This document shows, in pieces, positions 1-8,842 of a stretch of 64,000 bases of DNA (its first letter is position 1; each line of letters starts with the position of its first letter). The stretch is taken from NCBI RefSeq assembly GCF_013116825.1, contig NZ_JABFNS010000018.1, positions 18,713 to 82,712 of the forward strand. Reading direction: 5' to 3'. A program made the position numbers and the translations under genes. This stretch comes from Myxococcus xanthus (lineage in GTDB: Bacteria; Myxococcota; Myxococcia; Myxococcales; Myxococcaceae). Under the pieces are notes generated by a model, which did not search any database, had not been told where the DNA came from, and was given only the letters and a program-made list of their open reading frames with translations.

Positions 1-535
1 ACAGCCCGCCGTCGTCGTGGATGTGGCCAAACAGGTGAAGCCGGGGACGCACGGCGAGCACGCGCTCGCGCAGGTCCATACAGCCGCCGCGTCCCCCCAC
101 CGAGGAGCGGTCCCCGAAGCCCGCCGGAGGCCCATGGGTGATGAGCACATCCAGGCCCTCGGGGATGGCCGCCCACTTGCTAGCGAGGGCGGTGCCCCGG
201 GGCAGGTTGAAGGCCCAGTCGTTGTAGGCCGGCTGCCAGGGGCTCCCCCAGAAGCGCAGGCCCGCCACGGTGGCCTCGCCGTCCTGCAGGTAGACGACGT
301 CCTCGCCCAGAAGCGCCCGGGCCTCTCCGGGCGAGTCGGAGAAGGCCCAGTCGTGGTTACCCGCGACGATGACCTTGTGACGGTAGGGCAAACCACGAAT
401 CCACGACGCAGCCCGGGCGAGTTCGTCCAGGTCCCCCGCGCGGCACATGTCGCCGGCGTGGACGAAGATGTCGCCCGGGGGCATCACGAGCTCGTCGTGG
501 AAGAGGTGCGTGTCCGAGACGGCGACGATGCGCAT
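1..535 (-). CDS. Calcineurin-like metallophosphoesterase (3' end outside window)
   Basis: This gene reads leftward off the window edge, so its C-terminus is missing. The visible 178 residues begin MRIVAVSDTH. They contain the metal-binding blocks of calcineurin-like phosphoesterases in order: SDTH near residue 8, HAGD near 25, GNHDW near 55, ITHGPP near 135 and GHIHDDG near the edge. The spacing fits the compact MPPED1/MPPED2-like cytosolic class of two-metal phosphodiesterases. The substrate cannot be told from sequence. The ATG at 535 is preceded by a GCGAGG ribosome site. No signal peptide is seen. The next gene diverges from about 757, so the 220 bases between them hold both promoters. 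Confidence 0.88.
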   Translation of the reverse strand, partial: MRIVAVSDTHLFHDELVMPPGDIFVHAGDMCRAGDLDELARAASWIRGLPYRHKVIVAGNHDWAFSDSPGEARALLGEDVVYLQDGEATVAGLRFWGSPWQPAYNDWAFNLPRGTALASKWAAIPEGLDVLITHGPPAGFGDRSSVGGRGGCMDLRERVLAVRPRLHLFGHIHDDGGL

Positions 536-756
536 CCTCGCATCATGCCTCGTCGCCGCCTCATGTTCACCCAGACCTGAGACGAAAAGGGACTCTGTCG
601 AGGGGGCGGAAGGACTGTTCTCGTGTTTTCCGCCGCAGCCTCCAGCGAGGGCCGAGGCGACGGGACAGCGTGTGCTCGTTCTGCTGGCCGCTACGGCCTT
701 GCGGCTTCTGTGCCCCACCACAAGCGTTGAAGTGGACGCACAGAAGGAGCCTCGCG

Positions 757-1290
757 ATGGAGATCAAGCCCCAGGCCATGGCCATTCCCAGGTCGACTGA
801 TCACCTCGAGCGGGGGAAGTACGGTCCGATTTTTCCGAAGACCCCTGCTTGTTATGGCTTCACGATTGTTGCCAACGTCAAGCCGGGGCGCGCCGATGCC
901 ATGCGCGGCTACGGCCAGAGGATCGCCGAAGCACTCAAGGCCAATCCCGACCTCCTCGCGCCGCTCAAGCTCCACTACCTCCGCTGGGTGCTCTTCGATG
1001 ACGACACCCGGTTCATGTATCAGGGCATCTTCGACACCGATTTCGACAAATACACCGAGGACGCGGTCGTACTCTTCACACAGTCCGGCATCAACACCGC
1101 CTTCGAGAACCTCGAGGGGTTTCCCATGGACTGGAAGACCAACACGCCTGCGTTCATCAAATTCATCCGAGACCACCAGTGCAACAGCTTTCTCGAGTAC
1201 GGCGAGTACCCGTTCTTCACGGGCGATGAAATCAAGAAGGCGCTGAAGATCAAGGCCGCGCTCGCCGAGATGCTCGATCAGATGCAGTAG
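757..1290 (+). CDS. Conserved protein of DyP cassette, likely ferredoxin-like fold
   Basis: This 177-residue protein lacks a signal peptide and is the first gene of a tight three-gene set with a DyP-type peroxidase. The ATG at 757 follows an AGGAG site, so I prefer it to upstream in-frame starts. I do not recognise a named family. The stretch around residues 36-110 (FTIVANVKPG, then LHYLRWVLFD, then MYQGIFDTDF) resembles the beta-alpha-beta units of ferredoxin-like dimeric barrels. Similar 'arginine-tryptophan-valine then fluorescent beta hairpin' motifs occur in DyP-type N-terminal domains. The gap to the next gene is 9 bases, so co-translation is likely. A role as partner or substrate-binding subunit of the peroxidase is inference only. 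Confidence 0.75.
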   Translation: MEIKPQAMAIPRSTDHLERGKYGPIFPKTPACYGFTIVANVKPGRADAMRGYGQRIAEALKANPDLLAPLKLHYLRWVLFDDDTRFMYQGIFDTDFDKYTEDAVVLFTQSGINTAFENLEGFPMDWKTNTPAFIKFIRDHQCNSFLEYGEYPFFTGDEIKKALKIKAALAEMLDQMQ

Positions 1291-1299
1291 AGGCATGTC

Positions 1300-2316
1300 A
1301 TGAGCGAAACGTCGGGGCGGACGTACAACCAGAACCACACGCCGAGGCGATACATGCGGGGGCACCGGCGAGTCAGCGTCTACACGTCCTGGAGCTACCC
1401 CGGAGAAGCCAATCGAAGCCCTGCCGAAATGGACAACCGGTTCTCGACGATGACCGAGGTTCGCCGAGCCCTCTGGCCCGCCTACGAGTCCCCACAGTGG
1501 GCAGACCCGCTGAGGTTCCAGCAAGGAGTCTCGGGCTCACTTGAGCTCTTCTTCTGGGCATGGGTGAAGTTCCAACAGGTCATCGAGGAGGTCACCGGGC
1601 ACGGGGTCCCCATGTTTCAGCGGGTCGATCAGGCGGGCTTCACCCTGCCACTCGACGAGAGGGTCCTCTCCGATGCGGACACGCTGCTCGTCTTCGGCCT
1701 GGACCACAACGTCACCGGACAGGTGGCCGCCCCGGAGGAGATAGAAGCGGCCCGCGCATTCCTCGAGCGCGAAGGCACCTGCCTGGTGATAGGCCCACAC
1801 CACGACGTCGGACACTCGCCAGACCTGGCGGAGCGCGCCATGGAACACACCCATCATGGCGACCCGCTGGTGCCTCGTCAGCAACGCTTCGGCGGCTATA
1901 CGCGCTCATTGATGAAGGGGCTGGGAATCCCCGTCGAGAATCGCTGGGGTCTGCGCCCTGCCGTCGTCGAAGGAACGAACCGAAGCGTCCCTTTGACGGT
2001 GATGGACGACCTGGATACGCGCGGCTGGCTCTCCGGGGTCCAGAACTTCAACTTCCACATGCACCTGCCGCACTACGCGGTCACGACGGAGGACTCCCAT
2101 TCCATTCGTGTCCTGGCGAAACAGCCGATCGACCTGACCAGGCCCCATCCCTTCACGAACGAGGGAAACACCGAGTTCAATGCGCTGGTGTGGATGCCGC
2201 CGGGCGACGGCAGGGCCGGCGACGTGCTGGTCGCCGACTCCACCATCTTCAGCACTTTGTTCGGGGCGGATGAGAGCCTCGTGCGTTTCTGGAAGAACCT
2301 CGCCACGGCTCACTGA
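1300..2316 (+). CDS. DyP-cassette protein with GATase/DUF4350-like central domain
   Basis: A 338-residue soluble protein, second in the DyP cassette. Residues about 120-165 read like a class I glutamine-amidotransferase or DUF4350 fold: DADTLLVFGLDHN, an acidic helix, then a Gly-Thr-Cys-Leu-Val-Ile-Gly strand ending in a HHDVG loop. That strand carries a Cys near 160, but it is not in the usual nucleophile-elbow context. The protein is rich in His (HTHHGD, FHMHLPH), which could bind metal or haem; that is inference. The stop lies one base before the start of the peroxidase, which implies translational coupling. No close named family was recognised. Confidence 0.78.
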   Translation: MSETSGRTYNQNHTPRRYMRGHRRVSVYTSWSYPGEANRSPAEMDNRFSTMTEVRRALWPAYESPQWADPLRFQQGVSGSLELFFWAWVKFQQVIEEVTGHGVPMFQRVDQAGFTLPLDERVLSDADTLLVFGLDHNVTGQVAAPEEIEAARAFLEREGTCLVIGPHHDVGHSPDLAERAMEHTHHGDPLVPRQQRFGGYTRSLMKGLGIPVENRWGLRPAVVEGTNRSVPLTVMDDLDTRGWLSGVQNFNFHMHLPHYAVTTEDSHSIRVLAKQPIDLTRPHPFTNEGNTEFNALVWMPPGDGRAGDVLVADSTIFSTLFGADESLVRFWKNLATAH

Positions 2317-2317
2317 G

Positions 2318-3631
2318 ATGCTCGAATTGGACGACATCCAGAGCGGAGTGCTGCGGCCCCGCCCTTCTCCGTACGTCGCGACCTATATCCTCCTCCGTAT
2401 CGATGACCGGAGCGCGGGGCGGGAGTTGATGAGGCGGCTCTGCTCGGTGGTGGCCACAGCCGCCCATCCGAGCAGCCCGACCGCCGATTGCTGGCTCAGC
2501 GTCGCGCTCACGTATCACGGGCTCGAGGCGCTGGGCGTGCCACAAGACTCGCTGGACAGCTTCGCGTGGGAGTTCCGCCAGGGGATGGCCGCCCGGGCGA
2601 AGGCACTGGGAGACGACGGCGAGAGCAGCCCCGAACACTGGGAGCCACCGCTGGGAACGAGCGATGTCCATGTCGTGCTGACGGCGCTTTCGCCGGTTCA
2701 GGCTCAACTCGAAACGGCACTGGAGCGCGCGCGCAAGGCGCTGCGGGAGCTTGGCGGCATCGAAGCAATCTGGCGTCAGGACTGCCATGCACTGAGCACC
2801 GGCAAGGAGCCGTTCGGCTTCAAGGACGGCATCAGCCATCCGGCCGTCGAGGGCAGCGGCATTCCAGGAAGCAATCCCCACGAGGAACCGCTCAAGGCAG
2901 GCGAATTCGTCCTCGGCTATCCCGACGAAACGGGCGGCGTGTCCCCGATGCCCTGGCCTGACGTCCTGGGGCGCAATGGGACGTACGTCGCCTTCCGCAA
3001 GCTTCATCAGCGGGTGGCCGCGTTCAGGCAGTACCTGAAGGCCATGGCGAGCAGCCGGGAGGACGAGGAGTTTCTGGCGGCGAAGATGATGGGGAGGTGG
3101 CGGAGCGGCGCGCCGCTGGCGCTGTGCCCACACCACGACGCTCCCGACCTTGGCGCAGATGCCTCACGGAACAACGCCTTCCTCTATTCAGATGACCCGA
3201 CCGGGTACAAGACGCCTCCCGCGTCACACGTCCGGCGAGCGAATCCCCGCGACGCGTCCGTCGCCGGCGTGGTCAGACTCCATCGGATGATCCGGCGCGG
3301 AACCGCCTACGGGCCCGAATTGCCCGAGGGCATGCTCGAGGACGACGGCGCCGAGCGAGGGTTGATGTTTGCCTTCATCGGCGCGCACCTCGGACGGCAG
3401 TTCGAGTTCGTGCAATCGGAGTGGATCAACGGCGGTGACTTTCTCGGGCTGGGCGATGCGAAGGACCCCCTCGTCGGCGCGAACGATGGGACGGGCGTGT
3501 TCTCAGTCCCAAAGCGTCCCATCCCCAGGCGCATGCAAGGCCTCCCTCGGTTCGTGGTCACCCGTGGAGGCGAGTACTGCTTCATGCCCGGGCTCCGGGC
3601 TCTGCGGTGGCTAGCGGACCTCCGGACATGA
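2318..3631 (+). CDS. DyP-type haem peroxidase
   Basis: DyP-type peroxidases use haem and H2O2 to oxidise dyes, phenols or other electron donors. This 437-residue protein has the family hallmark GxxDG as GFKDG (Asp170, the acid-base residue). It also has the haem-pocket block SHVRRANPRD (His304), a conserved FxFIGAHLGRQFEFVQ segment and a C-terminal GGEYCFMPG. No Tat or Sec signal is present, so the enzyme is probably cytosolic. It is not adjacent to an encapsulin gene. The ATG at 2318 is one base after the previous stop; an in-frame start at 2180 lies inside the upstream gene and is rejected. Length fits the larger DyP subclass (about 430-500 residues). Confidence 0.93.
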   Translation: MLELDDIQSGVLRPRPSPYVATYILLRIDDRSAGRELMRRLCSVVATAAHPSSPTADCWLSVALTYHGLEALGVPQDSLDSFAWEFRQGMAARAKALGDDGESSPEHWEPPLGTSDVHVVLTALSPVQAQLETALERARKALRELGGIEAIWRQDCHALSTGKEPFGFKDGISHPAVEGSGIPGSNPHEEPLKAGEFVLGYPDETGGVSPMPWPDVLGRNGTYVAFRKLHQRVAAFRQYLKAMASSREDEEFLAAKMMGRWRSGAPLALCPHHDAPDLGADASRNNAFLYSDDPTGYKTPPASHVRRANPRDASVAGVVRLHRMIRRGTAYGPELPEGMLEDDGAERGLMFAFIGAHLGRQFEFVQSEWINGGDFLGLGDAKDPLVGANDGTGVFSVPKRPIPRRMQGLPRFVVTRGGEYCFMPGLRALRWLADLRT

Positions 3632-3679
3632 ACGGCTCGGAGCGCATGGACGTCGTGGTCATGGGCGCGCCAAGGCGAG

Positions 3680-5104
3680 TCACTCCGAGGAGGACACGGG
3701 GTCGACGGTGGTGTCCTGGCGCGGCGCCTGGAGCGCGGGAGGCGATGCGCTCAGCGCGCCCAGGTAGAGCCGGCCGTGGAAGCCGTGGGGCTGCTGGGCG
3801 GTGAAGAGCTGCAGGCCAACGGCCTGCTTGGAGGACTGCCGTGCCTCGAGCGTCGGGCTGATGCCGAAGACGTTGCACTCCACCTCCTCGTCCCAGACGC
3901 TGTAGCGGCATACGAACTGGGTGCCTCGCTGAAAGCCCACATCCAGGGCACGCACCGAGGGCAGGGCGCGCACCACGCGAGCGCCCATGGGCTCGAAGTC
4001 GCCATCCCAGCTCACCTCCGTGGTGCGCGCGTGGACGCTGCCCGTGAGCACCAGCGTCCAAGCCTGGGGGCGCTTCGACTGGGCGTTCAGCAGGTGCTGG
4101 GCCATCTGCGCCTCGCGCTCATTGCCGTGGGCCTTGTCAGAGTCGATGGCGGCCACGTCCACGTCCTTTCCGGAGACGCGCATGCGGCGGACCTGCTCGA
4201 CGAGCCACAGCATGGCGCGGCTGCTGCGCCCGTCCTGGTATGCCCGGCGCCAGAAAGCGCTCCCCGAGAGGAGCTCCTGAACGGCCGCTGAATCGCCGTC
4301 GCTGACCAGGTAGCGATCGAGGAGCGGCTGCTCGGAGACGGGAATCGACAGCGCCAGCGTCACCGGCAGTTCCTGGGCCGAGGCCTCGCACAACATCCGC
4401 AGTGCCGCGGACGGCACCTCCTGCGTGCCCAGGGGGTCCGCCACGAGCAGGACGCCTCCGGCGGAGAACAGGGACGAGGCGCCCGCCACGGGAGCACCAC
4501 ACTCGGGAGCGGCGGACGTGGCGGTGGTCCCCCCCTTCTCGCCCCAGTTCTCCATCACCACCGAGCGGATGGGCACAGGGGAGTTGCCGCCCACCAGCTC
4601 CAGCGCGGGAGCCATCTCCAGCCGCTCCAGCAGCTTCTGCTCAATCCCCAGGTCGCGGTAGCCGTGCGCCGGCCGGTAGCCCTCCAGCCCAGGGATATTG
4701 GCAAAGGCTCCCGGCACGGAGAGATGCCCGCCGGACCGACCGGATGCCTCCGCGGTGTAGCCTCCCCCTTCCTGCGTGTACCTGATGCGAAAGACTCGCA
4801 CGAGCGCCTGCCGGGGCCCGAGCCGCGTCCCTTGGATGTAGTAGCGCTCGGGCGGAATGACGTCCGGAATGAAGGAGGAGAACATCTCCAGTCCCCCCTC
4901 CTTCTCCATCACGTCATAGCGGCTCTTCTCCAGGATGTACCGGGCCGTCATCATCGCGTCCTCGGCGGGCACCTGATAGACGACCTCGTGCGTGGGCGTC
5001 TCGTACTGCCCCGTCTCCGGATTGTACTGGGTGGAGATACCTCGCATGCCGGTGGCGCACCCCACGCCCCCCAAGAGCCCCAGCACCAGTGCAAGCCGTC
5101 GCAT
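3680..5104 (-). CDS. Two-domain lipoprotein with ChaN/EreA-like C-terminal domain
   Basis: A 474-residue lipoprotein precursor. The start at 5104 has a strong GGAGG site and gives MRRLALVLGLLGGVGC, with lipobox GVGC. A longer frame upstream to 5485 has no ribosome site and overlaps the divergent hydrolase. Residues about 20-180 form a Tyr-rich domain (tail-like YNPETGQYETPT) of unknown function. From about 215 the protein resembles the TraB/ChaN/erythromycin-esterase superfamily: a LGTQEVP strand, a long helical middle and a TGSVHA strand. The His and Glu that normally form the metal/catalytic centre (GExxHGTxE) are largely absent, so this copy is probably degenerate or non-enzymatic. It converges on the DyP gene and diverges from the next hydrolase. 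Confidence 0.8.
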   Translation of the reverse strand: MRRLALVLGLLGGVGCATGMRGISTQYNPETGQYETPTHEVVYQVPAEDAMMTARYILEKSRYDVMEKEGGLEMFSSFIPDVIPPERYYIQGTRLGPRQALVRVFRIRYTQEGGGYTAEASGRSGGHLSVPGAFANIPGLEGYRPAHGYRDLGIEQKLLERLEMAPALELVGGNSPVPIRSVVMENWGEKGGTTATSAAPECGAPVAGASSLFSAGGVLLVADPLGTQEVPSAALRMLCEASAQELPVTLALSIPVSEQPLLDRYLVSDGDSAAVQELLSGSAFWRRAYQDGRSSRAMLWLVEQVRRMRVSGKDVDVAAIDSDKAHGNEREAQMAQHLLNAQSKRPQAWTLVLTGSVHARTTEVSWDGDFEPMGARVVRALPSVRALDVGFQRGTQFVCRYSVWDEEVECNVFGISPTLEARQSSKQAVGLQLFTAQQPHGFHGRLYLGALSASPPALQAPRQDTTVDPVSSSE

Positions 5105-5403
5105 CGCTACCTCCATGAGCCACAGGTCCTTGAGGCTGGTTTCGGGCCTCCTTGAGAGCAGTTCCTGCCCATGTTGCCCCTGGCCGTACTCCAGGGCAAA
5201 GCGATGGACGCGCAGTCCTCCGTCACAATGAAATTTCTGTCTATTCCCGCGGCCTCCGCCAGATGCAGGTGCAAGAACTTTCGCCAACTTTGCATTGGTG
5301 CTCACCGGTGGCGGAGCCAGAGCATCCATGAGCGGCCGGGCAGTGGCTCGGTGATCGGGCTTGTGATATCGACGGAAATCCCGATCAGAATCGAGGGGGA
5401 GCG

Positions 5404-6534
5404 ATGCGCAGAGAATGGTGGCTACCGCTGGCGGCGCTGCTTCTGGGGAGTATTCAGGCACAGGCGGAGGAGGCGCCGGGCCCACGCAACCGGGCCGAGG
5501 CTGTCGAGATCATCGCGGAGCTCCGCAAGATCGTAGCGCCCGAGGGGATGGAGCGCACCGAGAAGCTCCGCATCGGGGGCATCGACCAATGGGTCTCGAT
5601 CCGCAGCCGCGACCTGCGCAATCCGGTGCTGCTCGTGCTCCACGGCGGCCCTGGCTGGGTGACGATGCCGACGAGCTGGTATGTCTCGCACGGCTGGGAC
5701 GAGTTCTTCACCGTCATCCAGTGGGACCAGCGCGGCTCGGGCAAGACGTATGTCGCGAACGATCCGGCCATGGTCGCCCCGACGCTCACGGTCGACCAGG
5801 TGCACGCCGATGCCGAGGAGCTCGTCAAATGGGTGCGCAAGACCTTCGGCAAGGAGAAGATCTTCGTCCTCGGCCATAGCTGGGGGAGCCTCCTCGGGCT
5901 CACCCTCGCGGAGAGGCACCCCGAATGGCTCCACGCCTATATCGGCGCGGCCCAGGGCATCGATGCGCGGGAGAGCGAGCGGCGCGGCTGGGCCTGGGCG
6001 ATGGAACAGGCGCGCGCGGCGAAGAACGCAGAGGCGATCCGCGACCTCGAATCGATCGCGCCCTACGCCGTTGGCAAGAAGCCGGTGGCGTTGAAGGACA
6101 TCCTGCTCCAGCGCCGCTGGCTCAATTTCTTCGGAGGTGCCGCCTATCGGCGTCCCGATGCGAGCTTCGAGGGCGCAGCCGTGAATCTGTCGCCCGAATA
6201 CACCGACGAGGAGGTACGCCAGGTCTGGAAGGCGCAGGATTTCTCGGTCGAGAGGCTCCTTGCCGCGGTACTGACGGCGGACCTGTCGCATGTGAAGCGG
6301 CTGAAGACGCCGCTGATCCTGTTCCTCGGACGCCACGACCGCAATGTCTCCGCGACGGTTGCCGCCGAATGGTTCGCGGGCGTCAAGGCGCCGTCGAAGC
6401 GGCTCGTCTGGTTCGAGCAGTCTGCGCACGAAATGATGGCCGAGGAGCCGGGCAAGGTGCTGCTCTCACTCGTCCGCTATGCCCGTCCGATCGCCGAGCG
6501 CGCCGGCGATGTCGCGCCCGCCAGCCCCCCATAG
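5404..6534 (+). CDS. Secreted alpha/beta hydrolase, proline iminopeptidase-like (S33)
   Basis: A 376-residue protein with a cleavable signal peptide (residues 1-21, AQA|EE). All parts of an S33-type alpha/beta hydrolase are visible: oxyanion HGGPG near residue 80, QWDQRGSGKT near 112, nucleophile elbow GHSWGS near 158, acid in GRHDRN near 310 and His in SAHEMM near 343. These enzymes usually release N-terminal proline or hydrolyse small esters/amides; location is probably periplasmic. The ATG at 5404 has a GGGGAG site. Codon choice (more GCG and ATC runs) differs slightly from neighbours, which may hint at transfer. The gene is divergent from the lipoprotein at 3680-5104. Confidence 0.9.
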   Translation: MRREWWLPLAALLLGSIQAQAEEAPGPRNRAEAVEIIAELRKIVAPEGMERTEKLRIGGIDQWVSIRSRDLRNPVLLVLHGGPGWVTMPTSWYVSHGWDEFFTVIQWDQRGSGKTYVANDPAMVAPTLTVDQVHADAEELVKWVRKTFGKEKIFVLGHSWGSLLGLTLAERHPEWLHAYIGAAQGIDARESERRGWAWAMEQARAAKNAEAIRDLESIAPYAVGKKPVALKDILLQRRWLNFFGGAAYRRPDASFEGAAVNLSPEYTDEEVRQVWKAQDFSVERLLAAVLTADLSHVKRLKTPLILFLGRHDRNVSATVAAEWFAGVKAPSKRLVWFEQSAHEMMAEEPGKVLLSLVRYARPIAERAGDVAPASPP

Positions 6535-6676
6535 AGCAGGCCGCAGCGAGGAAGTGACGCTGCATTGAGTGTTGACGACAGGGGAGCATCGTCTCCTGCT
6601 CTTTCAACCAGGGAGAGCATGGGGCATCTTCCGAACGACGACTGTCGAGCCAAGGGCCCGACCGATGGTGGCCAAC

Positions 6677-7495
6677 ATGAACGCATCCGTACCGACTGAA
6701 ATCACGCACCAGGTTTCAAGCGCCTGCTCAGTGATTGGCCGTCACCTCGCCAGTTCGCTGCAGGCCATCCACCTCTTCGGCTCGGCGGTTGATGGAGGGC
6801 TGAAACCACACAGCGACATCGATTTGCTGGTCACCGTCAGCGCCCCACTGACCGAAGCCGTTCGACACGCGCTGAGCAAGGAGTTGTTGTCGGTCTCGGC
6901 ATGGCCGATGACGCATGAATCGCTCCGCCCGCTCGAAGTGACCGTTGTCGTCCGGGATGCGGTCGTCCCTTGGCGCTACCCGCCGTCGCGCGAACTTCAA
7001 TTCGGGGAATGGTTGCGCGGAGAACTGGAAGCAGGCCGCGTCCAGCCCGCCATCGTGGACCCCGACCTGGCAATCTTGCTGGCGAAGGCAAGGAGGCACA
7101 GCATCTGCCTGTTGGGCGCGCCAGCAACCGACGTCTTCGACCCCGTGCCCCGAACCGATCTGGCGAGAGCGTTCTACGACACCGTTCTCCAATGGAACGA
7201 ACCTGCGGACTGGCGAGGGGACGAAAGGACCGTGGTGCTTGCGCTGGCTCGCATCTGGTTCAGCCTGTCGACGGGGGGAATCGCCCCCAAGGACGTTGCG
7301 GCCCAGTGGGTCATTGAACGCCTGCCGGATGAACATCAAGGTGTCGCGCGCAGTGCGCGGGCGTCTTACCTTGGAGAGACGCAGGACGACTTGTCCAGGA
7401 GAGGCCCGGAAGTCGACGCGTTCGTACACTGTGCCAAGACGGCCATCGAACGAATGTATTTGGAATTGCAGCTCGACAATCCGGCAGCTCGCTGA
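6677..7495 (+). CDS. aadA: ANT(3'')-type aminoglycoside nucleotidyltransferase (AadA family)
   Basis: This enzyme class adenylylates streptomycin and spectinomycin. The 272-residue product aligns with AadA along its full length. With the start at 6677 the catalytic residues fall at the same numbers as in the characterised AadA: Asp47 and Asp49 in HSDIDLLV, Glu87 in LEVTVVV, Asp130 in DPDLAIL and Asp182 in GDERTVV. That match is strong support for this start over ATG 6569 or 6665. The C-terminal helical domain with APKDVAAQW and a YLG motif is present. There is no integron attC site or mobile element nearby, so it looks like a resident chromosomal copy rather than a gene cassette. Activity is inferred. 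Confidence 0.93.
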   Translation: MNASVPTEITHQVSSACSVIGRHLASSLQAIHLFGSAVDGGLKPHSDIDLLVTVSAPLTEAVRHALSKELLSVSAWPMTHESLRPLEVTVVVRDAVVPWRYPPSRELQFGEWLRGELEAGRVQPAIVDPDLAILLAKARRHSICLLGAPATDVFDPVPRTDLARAFYDTVLQWNEPADWRGDERTVVLALARIWFSLSTGGIAPKDVAAQWVIERLPDEHQGVARSARASYLGETQDDLSRRGPEVDAFVHCAKTAIERMYLELQLDNPAAR

Positions 7496-7595
7496 ACCTG
7501 TGCCTACCCCAAATTCGGTCATTGCGTCCTGAGCGCGTCAAGGCGAGTGAGCTCGGCGGGCGAGTACGAGCTCCACGCCCAGCGCAAAGCTGGCG

Positions 7596-7628
7596 GACAC
7601 GTCAGCCTCCATCACTGACGTGTCAGTG
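7596..7628. promoter_or_regulatory. Overlapping palindromes, probable repressor operator
   Basis: Two interlocking inverted repeats. GACACGTCAG (7596-7605) pairs exactly with CTGACGTGTC (7615-7624) across nine bases. A second dyad, CACTGAC (7613-7619) and GTCAGTG (7622-7628), has a two-base centre. The shared unit TGACGTGTCA is typical of TetR- or GntR-type sites. The site lies about 150 bases upstream of the ferritin-like gene. No regulator gene is adjacent. Function is inference. Confidence 0.5.
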
Positions 7629-7776
7629 ACATGGGACTCCCCTGGCACTCGGAGACTGGCTTCACCGCAAAGAGTTGAAATGACTGGAGCCGTTCCTCCG
7701 CGGCCCCTGGCGCGAACATTGCTCTCGTCGCCGGCGCATCCATCCACGGCACCTCGTATCAACCTCAGAGCGCCCT

Positions 7777-8784
7777 GTGCAAAACAAGACCTGGACCGAC
7801 GCAGCCCTCTTCGATCATCTCCAGAAAGCCGTCTACCTGGAGCTGTGGACCATCCCCCTCTATCTGACGGCCGCCTATTCCTTGCAGGTTCCCGGCACGA
7901 ACGCTGACCACCCGCCCAAGCCGGTGACCGTTCGCGGAAAGAAGAACCCCAATCGAAGCCGTGAGCAGCTCGCCTTCAACAACATCTACTCGGTCGTCGT
8001 GCAGGAGATGCTGCACCTCGAGCTGGCCAGCAACCTCTTCAATGCGCTGTTCGCCCCCAAGGGATACTCGCCGAAGTTCACGGGCGAATGGGCGCCGCGG
8101 TACGACCGGTTCCCGTCCTGGATCGCGGTCAACAAGCCCGTGAAGCTCGGGCCGGTGAACCCTGAGCAAATGTCCCTCCTGGCTGCCATCGAGACTCCCG
8201 AGCCAAAGTCCGATGGCGCGCCGAACGGGCCGCAAGATGTCTACGATTCCATCGGTCAGTTCTACAAGGCCATCGAGCAGGGCATCCATCAGCGCTGGAA
8301 CGACCTCTACCAACCCGACGCGGACCACCGGCAGAAGAGCGAATTCGCCAATCCGCAATATATAAGAGACGACTACACCAGGTTCAGCAGCACCATCGGC
8401 GGTGACAGCCGCACCGCGCTGAAACAGGCGAATGAGGTGCTCCAGGCCATCGTCGGGCAGGGCGAGGGCAACGTGGGACCCATCATCGACGCAGAGCTCC
8501 GCCCCGAGGATGCCAACGACCTGGAGGATCAGTTCAGCCATTTCGCGCGATTCCGGATGGTGCAGGCAATGCTGAAATTCGGCGGCCCGCTGGAGACCTA
8601 TCCCGCCACAGGGGGCAGTGGGCTCGCGGCCGCGCAGCAGCAGCTCACCGCCGGATTCACGAGCCTCTTGACCGCCTTGGAGAAGGGCTATGCCGGGGAC
8701 GACGAACTCGACCTCGGTAGCATGTGGGCTCTTCCCAATCAGATCGTGTCCGTGTGGTCCGCGGGCGGAGTGCCACAGTTCTAA
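7777..8784 (+). CDS. Ferritin-like domain protein (VioB/iminophenylpyruvate dimer synthase-like)
   Basis: A 335-residue protein of the PF12902-type ferritin-like family, related to the iminophenylpyruvate dimer synthase domain of VioB. The N-terminal four-helix signature is clear: LQKAVYLELWTIPLYLTAAY supplies one helix with Glu, then IYSVVVQEMLHLELASNLFNAL supplies the ExxH-type metal helix. A later helix (DQFSHFARFRMVQ) could complete the centre. Such proteins bind a di-iron or related metal centre; several sit in secondary-metabolite clusters, but this one stands alone. The start is GTG at 7777, with only a weak ribosome site, so the true start could be slightly different. A perfect hairpin follows the stop immediately. 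Confidence 0.85.
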   Translation: MQNKTWTDAALFDHLQKAVYLELWTIPLYLTAAYSLQVPGTNADHPPKPVTVRGKKNPNRSREQLAFNNIYSVVVQEMLHLELASNLFNALFAPKGYSPKFTGEWAPRYDRFPSWIAVNKPVKLGPVNPEQMSLLAAIETPEPKSDGAPNGPQDVYDSIGQFYKAIEQGIHQRWNDLYQPDADHRQKSEFANPQYIRDDYTRFSSTIGGDSRTALKQANEVLQAIVGQGEGNVGPIIDAELRPEDANDLEDQFSHFARFRMVQAMLKFGGPLETYPATGGSGLAAAQQQLTAGFTSLLTALEKGYAGDDELDLGSMWALPNQIVSVWSAGGVPQF

Positions 8785-8809
8785 TCATCCCTGACAAAGT
8801 CAGGGATGA
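8785..8809 (+). terminator. Hairpin directly after ferritin-like gene
   Basis: TCATCCCTGA and TCAGGGATGA form a perfect 10-bp stem with a five-base loop, starting at the base after the stop codon. No T-run follows, so it may act as an mRNA 3' end stabiliser or a weak terminator. Confidence 0.6.
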
Positions 8810-8842
8810 GCTGCACGTTGGAAAGGGCCAGCTCCCTGTTTC

